Positions 58,701 through 64,000 of a stretch of DNA of 64,000 nucleotides are shown in pieces (the stretch's first letter is position 1; every line of letters begins with the position of its first letter). This DNA is from Edaphochlamys debaryana. Its lineage: Eukaryota > Chlorophyta > Chlorophyceae > Chlamydomonadales. Location: the NCBI GenBank assembly GCA_016858145.1, contig JAEHOE010000109.1:310001-374000 (forward strand), written 5' to 3'. The notes below the pieces were generated by a model that did no database searches, was not told where the DNA came from, and saw only the letters and a list, made by a program, of their open reading frames with translations. A program made the position numbers and the translations under genes.

Positions 58701-61700
58701 GCCAAATGGGTCAAGGTCAGTGAGGGTTCGGCCAGTCAGGGTTTGCCCTGGCAAGGCGGGGGTTAGCGGCGGGGTCGCGGGGAACACGAACGAACACAGC
58801 GTCGGGCGGGACCTGTCCTCCATTTGTTGTGATGGGGAGCTTCCCTGGCTTCCTAAGTCCTAACGGACTCAGCAAAAGCCGTCGAGCAGTCTTTGTGTGG
58901 ATTTCCTTTGCAAGTTGCGAATGAGGCAACGCGCTAACAGGCCAGCTATCCCGTTGCGCCGTGCCACCCCCGCCCCGCCGTCCCGGGTGCCGCGGCCACG
59001 CGCCCTTGTGTGACGTTTTTCCTGCCACGTTCGCACCCCGACCACACAGGACCCGCCGCAAGTCGTGCAGCCGTACGGATGCCGGGCAGGGGTCGTCGTG
59101 CAGCTGGTGTGCGAGTCTGGCGCGCTCGTTCCGGTGCAGATCAAGATTACGCCGTCGGAAGTACCGGGGTCTTCAATCCACAGCGCTGGAACGCTGCACA
59201 TCGTCCAGGTCTGTACGGGAGCACGGGTCTTCATTCCTCGTGTTACTTCCGAGGGCTATGCGTTTGGTTGCATGGTGTCTGGGCAGGGGTCCCAACCCAA
59301 CCACTACTTGCCCATAGCCCTCCACAGCCCTCCACTCAAACCTCATCAGCCATGGGCGCCGTCCGCCAGACCAACGTGTGGCCATGCATCCCGACATCCC
59401 CCACGCTGCAGGTGACCAAGGTCGCCGCAGAACACGCCCTCAACGGCCGGAGGCTGCAGATGACGTTGGATCTGGGCGGCCGGGTCCTAGCCGTGTCGGA
59501 CCCCGACTGCACGGCCTTCGACTTCCCGGCCCGCAAGCTGCTGGGGCGCAACGTGGGCGACTTTGTGGATGTGTTTGGAGACTGGGCCGACCAGGGCAAC
59601 GATATGCAGGTAGTTACCATGTGAAGATCAGGGTCTTGCCCGTAGCAGCTCTATTTGCATGAACCTACTTTGGCCTGTGCGTGCGGCTCACCAAAGGGTC
59701 GGTGGTCATGTGTCCCGCCTGCCGCCCAACGCAGATGCTGCTGCTGGCGCTGCTGTACAAGGAACAGGAGATACCAGGTGAGCTTGGTAGCGATGCTTCC
59801 GCCCCCGGTCACACCTCCTCCAGGCGGCGGCACGGAGTCTCTGCTACGCGGGTTGCGCGCTACGAACCTCTTGGCTTCCCCTCTCCTATGCAAGTTGACG
59901 CGGCTGCTTCTTTTCTCCCATCGCCGCCCGCAGGCATGTCCTGGCGCATGCGCGTGGTTGAGCCTGTAAAGGAGGGCGAGGAGAAGCTGCCCATCGTGAC
60001 TGGAGCGCAGAGCCTTGCTGGGATGAAGGGCCGCGCCTCGCGCTCGGCCTGCATTCAGGTGAGGGAGACGAGGCGGCGCTGCCCGCTGGGCAAAGCAGCC
60101 TGGCCCTTCTCGTCCCTTTGGTGGTCAGGCGAAGCACTCAGACGCAGAGCAGACTCCGTCACGCTGGCAACCACCTACCCCTGTGCAGGTGGAGATGGAG
60201 GAGGAGGGCGTGGAGGAGGATGCTGACGTGGCAGGCACCCGGGTCCGCCTGACCCTGTGGCGCCGCGACCTGATGGCGGGCGTGGTGGAGCTGGATGAGG
60301 ACCTGGTCATCCGCAAGGCCAGCTTCCTGACCGGCCTCATCACGGGAGTGCCTTCAAGCTTTATGCACAAGAAGCCGCTGAGCAGGTGAGGCGCTAGGAG
60401 AGCACAGGGGGGCAAGCACGCTTGGTGTGGGTTGCTGAGCTTCGGAGTCCGTGGCAGCAAGACTTGATGTCCCTTGATAACCTCATGCCTCATGCTTTAC
60501 GCACATGACATGGGCCCCTACCCTTTGCGCTCTCTCCAGCTTCCTGGACATCCCGAGGGGTGCGACATGGGACAAGCTGGTCGACAGCTCTGGACCCAAG
60601 AAAAAGAGCGCGCTCAAAGCCGCCCCGGTGCGCCCCACCATCAGCCCCGTCCTGATGTACATCGGCCCCCACCCCGACTCGGGGACCATGCGGCTCAAGA
60701 TGCAGGGCGTTCGGGTGCCCATGCCCGGGGGCGGCGCCAAGATCTTTGCGACCCTGCACCCCGACACCACCTACACGGGAGCCCACGTCAACCTCATGAA
60801 GGTGCTCAAGCTCGAGACAGGGGCCGCAAGCGTGCACGGAGGCCCGGCTGCTGGCGGAAATCATCAGCAAGGTGACAACCTTGCGCTCCATAAGGGCAGT
60901 GACAAGGACGACGTCGATGACAATGACCTGGGCCCGTCACCCCCCGGGTCAGCCCCCATGTCGGAAAAGGGCGGGCCGACGGGGCAGGAGACGGAGGGCG
61001 CCGGCCCGCCCACCAGCCTGCACCGCACCACCACCAACAAGTCTGAGTTCATTGAGCAGTGGGTGCGCACGCTGTCTCGACTGCCCACTGGGGACCGGTC
61101 TGGCGGCGAGGAGGGAGCAGACCACGGCGCTCCTGGCACGGGGGGCCATGGAGGCGAGGCCGCACGGGCGGGCGCCGAAGCGAGTCCAGCCCTCCATCGA
61201 GGCGGCACCTCGCAGCTTGCGACCATACCCGAGGGCCACGAAGGAAAAGCGTGCCTGATGAAGAGCGTGCTCTCCATGGATGAGCGGCGCGCCCTCAGCA
61301 AGCGCATCTCCTTCGGGCCCGCAGTGAGCGGCCTCGGCGGGGCCGCTGACCGGCGGGACGCTGGGACGCCGGAGTCCATGGCTTCCCGCGCGCTGCCGGG
61401 CAACCAGGGCCCGCCGGACCAGGCAGAGGCGGGCGATGACAAGGCCAGCGAGAGCGGAGAGTCCAGCGCGGACGGGAGCCAGGCGCCAAGCGCCTACTCA
61501 GGTGGGGTTCGCTGGGCTGGGCATGCCTGGGCCAAGGGGGCTCCTGTCCGTTCCGGGCGTGTTTAGACTAGGAGGTTCTCTGGCCTTATCGCAAAGACAT
61601 CATCCTCAACCTCGCAACCTGTGCACCTGTACGCCCCAACGCCCGCAGCCACGACCGACCAGACAGACGCCAGCGAGGCAGTCATCGATGCCAGGCGCGG

Positions 61701-64000
61701 GCGGCTGCTCAAGGCCCTCCACAAGACGGTGCTGGGGCCCACCCTTGCGACGCCCCTGGACCGCCTCCGAGTTCACAGCTTCGCCTGCATCGCCGTACTA
61801 CTTATCGTACACATCATCGGCTTCCTCATCGTCGTCAACATCGCCAAGGTCGAGCACACGTGAGCTGGGCCCATGGCCGCCCATGGGGGCCCTGGGGAAG
61901 CCCACGAGCTAGTGTACGACGTGGCAATCCGTAGCTGTGGATCGTCCACCTCGTGCGGCGTTGCCCCTCAAGCTTTCTAGCGTTCCCAACATTCGTTTGT
62001 GCCGCCGTACCTTGTACCTTGTTGTCCTGCCCCAGGAATGTGAACATGGTGCACCGTCAGGTGCGCATGCGGTATGGGCGGTGGGCACGGCACTGCAGGA
62101 CTGTTGCTCCTCTGCACATGCTTAGGGAGGCTATGGCAATAGTTCTTCGGCGGGCAGGGTGCAGCACGACTGAGGCCCCGTCACTGGGGCCCCGTCACAC
62201 ACCGCCTCATGCCCTTGTAACCCCAGTGGTGCCCAGCCCTCTGACATGCTCCCGCCCCTTTGCCAACCGCCCTGTCCGCCAGGCCATGGCCATGGACCGA
62301 TCGCAGCTGGTCCTGGTGCGGACCGTGCTGGGCACCTTCTGCGAGCGAGCCAACGTCACGGCCAAGGTAGGCCTCCGATCCACCTCAGGGCAGGAGGGCT
62401 GTGCAAAACAGGCGCAGGGCGCGTACGTGTGCCTTGTGCTGGGGCCAGGCCGTGCTGAGTGCGGCAGCACTTTCCTGGCTCCCACTCCTGTCCCGCACTT
62501 CCTCCCTTCTGCAACCGCGGTTTGGCCCTGTCCGGCGCAAGTGTCGGTGCACGTCAATCCTCTTCGCTTGTGTCGTCTTGCGTCTCGGCCCCGATGTGCT
62601 ACGCAGGTGTCGGTGTGTGCCAACTCAATGAACTTCACCATGGGCAAGCTCATGACTAACGTCCAGCTCATGGAAGAGTACCACCGTGAGCCGGGGCGGA
62701 CACTTTGTGTAGTCGCACTAGGGAGATGTTGTAAGTGCCAAGAAGAAAAGTGCCCAACCATGTGCCTGGATCCCTTGCCTCACAGAGAACGTGTACCTGG
62801 GCCTGTCCTCGTCCACCACCGTACGACCAAAGGCTGCAGTGTACGGCATCTACACGGAGCCCCGCCTGAGCTACCACAGTGAGCCCCGCAGCACGTGGCC
62901 CGGTGTGTCAGGGGTATCAGTGCCTTGAGGCTCTGCTGACGACGTTTTGCCCCTGCGTCCTGGTCCCCATCCCTGCAGTCTATCTAGACACGAACCCGCC
63001 GAAGGTCCTCACCGCCCAGGCCGGGGCGTGGCTGCTGGGTAACCGCTTCATTGCTGCGGCGCGCGAGGCTCTCTTCCTCATCCCCAAGATGAAAGACGAG
63101 TACAGGTGAGCGTGTAGCCAGCGCGCATGGGTCCCCTGTTCAGTCGAGCTTCTGCAGCCCTGCCGTCTTTGGCCGCGTGCTTGCTGCTGCGACCCCGAGT
63201 GCCGCCCCCACCTGGCCCCGCCGCACGCAGGTCACACCGCTCCTTCTCCTTCCTGCTCACCAACGGACTGGGGCCGCTGTTTGCCGGCTACTCCCAAGCG
63301 CTCGACCACCTGGTGAGTGCGGCTAGCCCTCTCCCTGCTCCCCTCCCTACACGCACCCCAGCACCCTGCTCCCTGTCTCCCCAACGTCCCGTACCGTACC
63401 ACACAGTATGCACAGCGCTGTGCCCCCCCCCCCAATTCTCTCACCACCTTCCTTTCCTCCTCCCGTCTGGCCCAGGTCCGAGCGGCGTGGGAGACCATGC
63501 TGGTCCTCCGCAAGGGTGAGGCAGCGCGCTCTATACATGCTTACCGCTAGCATCGCTGCACAGGAAGCGGCCCAGTCCCGGACTGCTGAGGTTCTAACCT
63601 TGCTCATATCTCTTGCTCCCTCAGATCTGATCGTCATGATGATCGTGGAGGCCCTGGTCGTGCAGCTGCTGTGCACCGGTGCGTGGAGTGCCCGAGCCTG
63701 CTGCAAGGGAGACCTGCACGGGTGTGGCCTGGCCCCTCGACACAGCCTAAACCCGTGTCCGCTGCGCCCCTCCCGCCCCTCCCCAGGCTACCTGCTGTTC
63801 CTGGTGCACCGCCTCGAGCGGGCGCGCATCCGGGGCTTCCTCGCGATGCTGGGCCTGCCCGGGCCCATCCTGCGCCAGCTGTCGTCCGTGGACGTAAAGG
63901 CGAGTGACACCTATCCAGACCCAGATCCTGTTTTACCCTGCGCCCTGTGCGTAACAGCATACGTCGAGCACTCGAGCCGAACCATGCGAATAGTTCGGCA
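52724..64000 (+). CDS. TmcB-like multi-pass membrane protein with PAS-like domains, 3' end cut by the window, gene J
   Basis: At least 1761 aa are encoded in 38 visible exons. The N-terminal third has many hydrophobic helices. The family hallmark YPNNGKLLRCYGKFLEGVK sits near residues 567-585, and a typical PAS domain (VFGYTKQELEGVNISVLMP) near 650-740. Three weaker PAS-like segments follow (ADQQFASAVGVMEG, MSLMLGYSMRKL, PARKLLGRNVGDF). Further membrane spans lie near 1510-1525 and in the last exons. Exon ends: 52724-52830, 53131-53201, 53418-53494, 53685-53710, 53821-53927, 54101-54271, 54376-54447, 54598-54694, 54848-54923, 55107-55211, 55377-55520, 55636-55700, 55840-56061, 56171-56273, 56377-56471, 56596-56745, 56933-57191, 57426-57596, 57782-57843, 57931-58063, 58201-58372, 58504-58715, 59050-59208, 59412-59609, 59735-59777, 59934-60058, 60189-60385, 60540-61501, 61649-61859, 62036-62060, 62283-62366, 62607-62685, 62786-62878, 62979-63105, 63231-63312, 63476-63515, 63625-63678, 63787 to 63893 or 63899. 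The role is probably sensory or signalling at a membrane. Confidence 0.9.
53928..54100 (+). other. GC-AG intron in gene J
   Basis: Exon 53821-53927 ends TACG and the intron begins GCAAGT. The next exon begins at 54101 after CGCAG. Only this GC donor keeps the frame (QTYG to VVILYVQ); the nearby GT would shift it. All other modelled introns in the gene are GT-AG. Confidence 0.75.

Overview
This is a nuclear genome segment from a green alga, most likely a Chlamydomonas-like (volvocine) member of the Chlamydomonadales. The evidence is the very high GC content, genes split into many short exons by GT-AG introns of roughly 50-600 bp, long Ala/Pro/Gly/Ser-rich reading frames, candidate TGTAA poly(A) signals, and a nuclear photosystem I gene (PSAO) with a transit peptide. 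No bacterial operon, CRISPR array, rRNA or tRNA was recognised.

Nine protein-coding genes can be modelled. In eight of them the exons were joined by splice sites whose reading phases add up exactly; the other runs off the window and is phase-consistent to its last visible exon. From left to right: (A) minus, 9426-635, a receptor-like protein kinase with signal peptide, ectodomain, one membrane span and a complete kinase domain. (B) minus, 14786-10924, an organelle-targeted APH/homoserine-kinase-type small-molecule kinase (389 aa, 12 exons). (D) minus, 22441-17014, a secreted protein with Tyr-Gly-Pro repeats and SRCR-like domains. (E) minus, 31390-23559, a 2226-aa low-complexity protein. (F) plus, 31682-32267, a small acidic Pro-rich protein that shares a 291-bp divergent promoter with E. 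(G) minus, 36167-33629, a 681-aa protein of unknown function. (H) minus, 38720-37668, PSAO. (I) minus, 50265-40322, a 2117-aa low-complexity protein with two canonical EF-hands. (J) plus, 52724 to beyond the right edge, a tiny-macrocysts-B (TmcB)-like multi-pass membrane protein with several PAS-like domains (38 exons visible).

The genes do not form one pathway. A, D and J point to sensing and the cell surface, I to calcium binding, B and H to organelle metabolism and photosynthesis. Long opposite-strand open frames over E and I are shadows of GC-rich coding DNA.

The most unusual structural signal is the repeated presence of short near-perfect copies of exon ends, including their splice sites, inside neighbouring introns (three cases in A, one in I). 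Others are a short CCTG[A/T]CAGG motif that recurs at and between acceptor sites, a 3 x 60 bp intronic tandem repeat in B, a GC-AG intron in J, and a GGATTC-rich inverted-repeat-flanked element upstream of PSAO. All identities rest on reading conserved motifs by eye; no database search was run.
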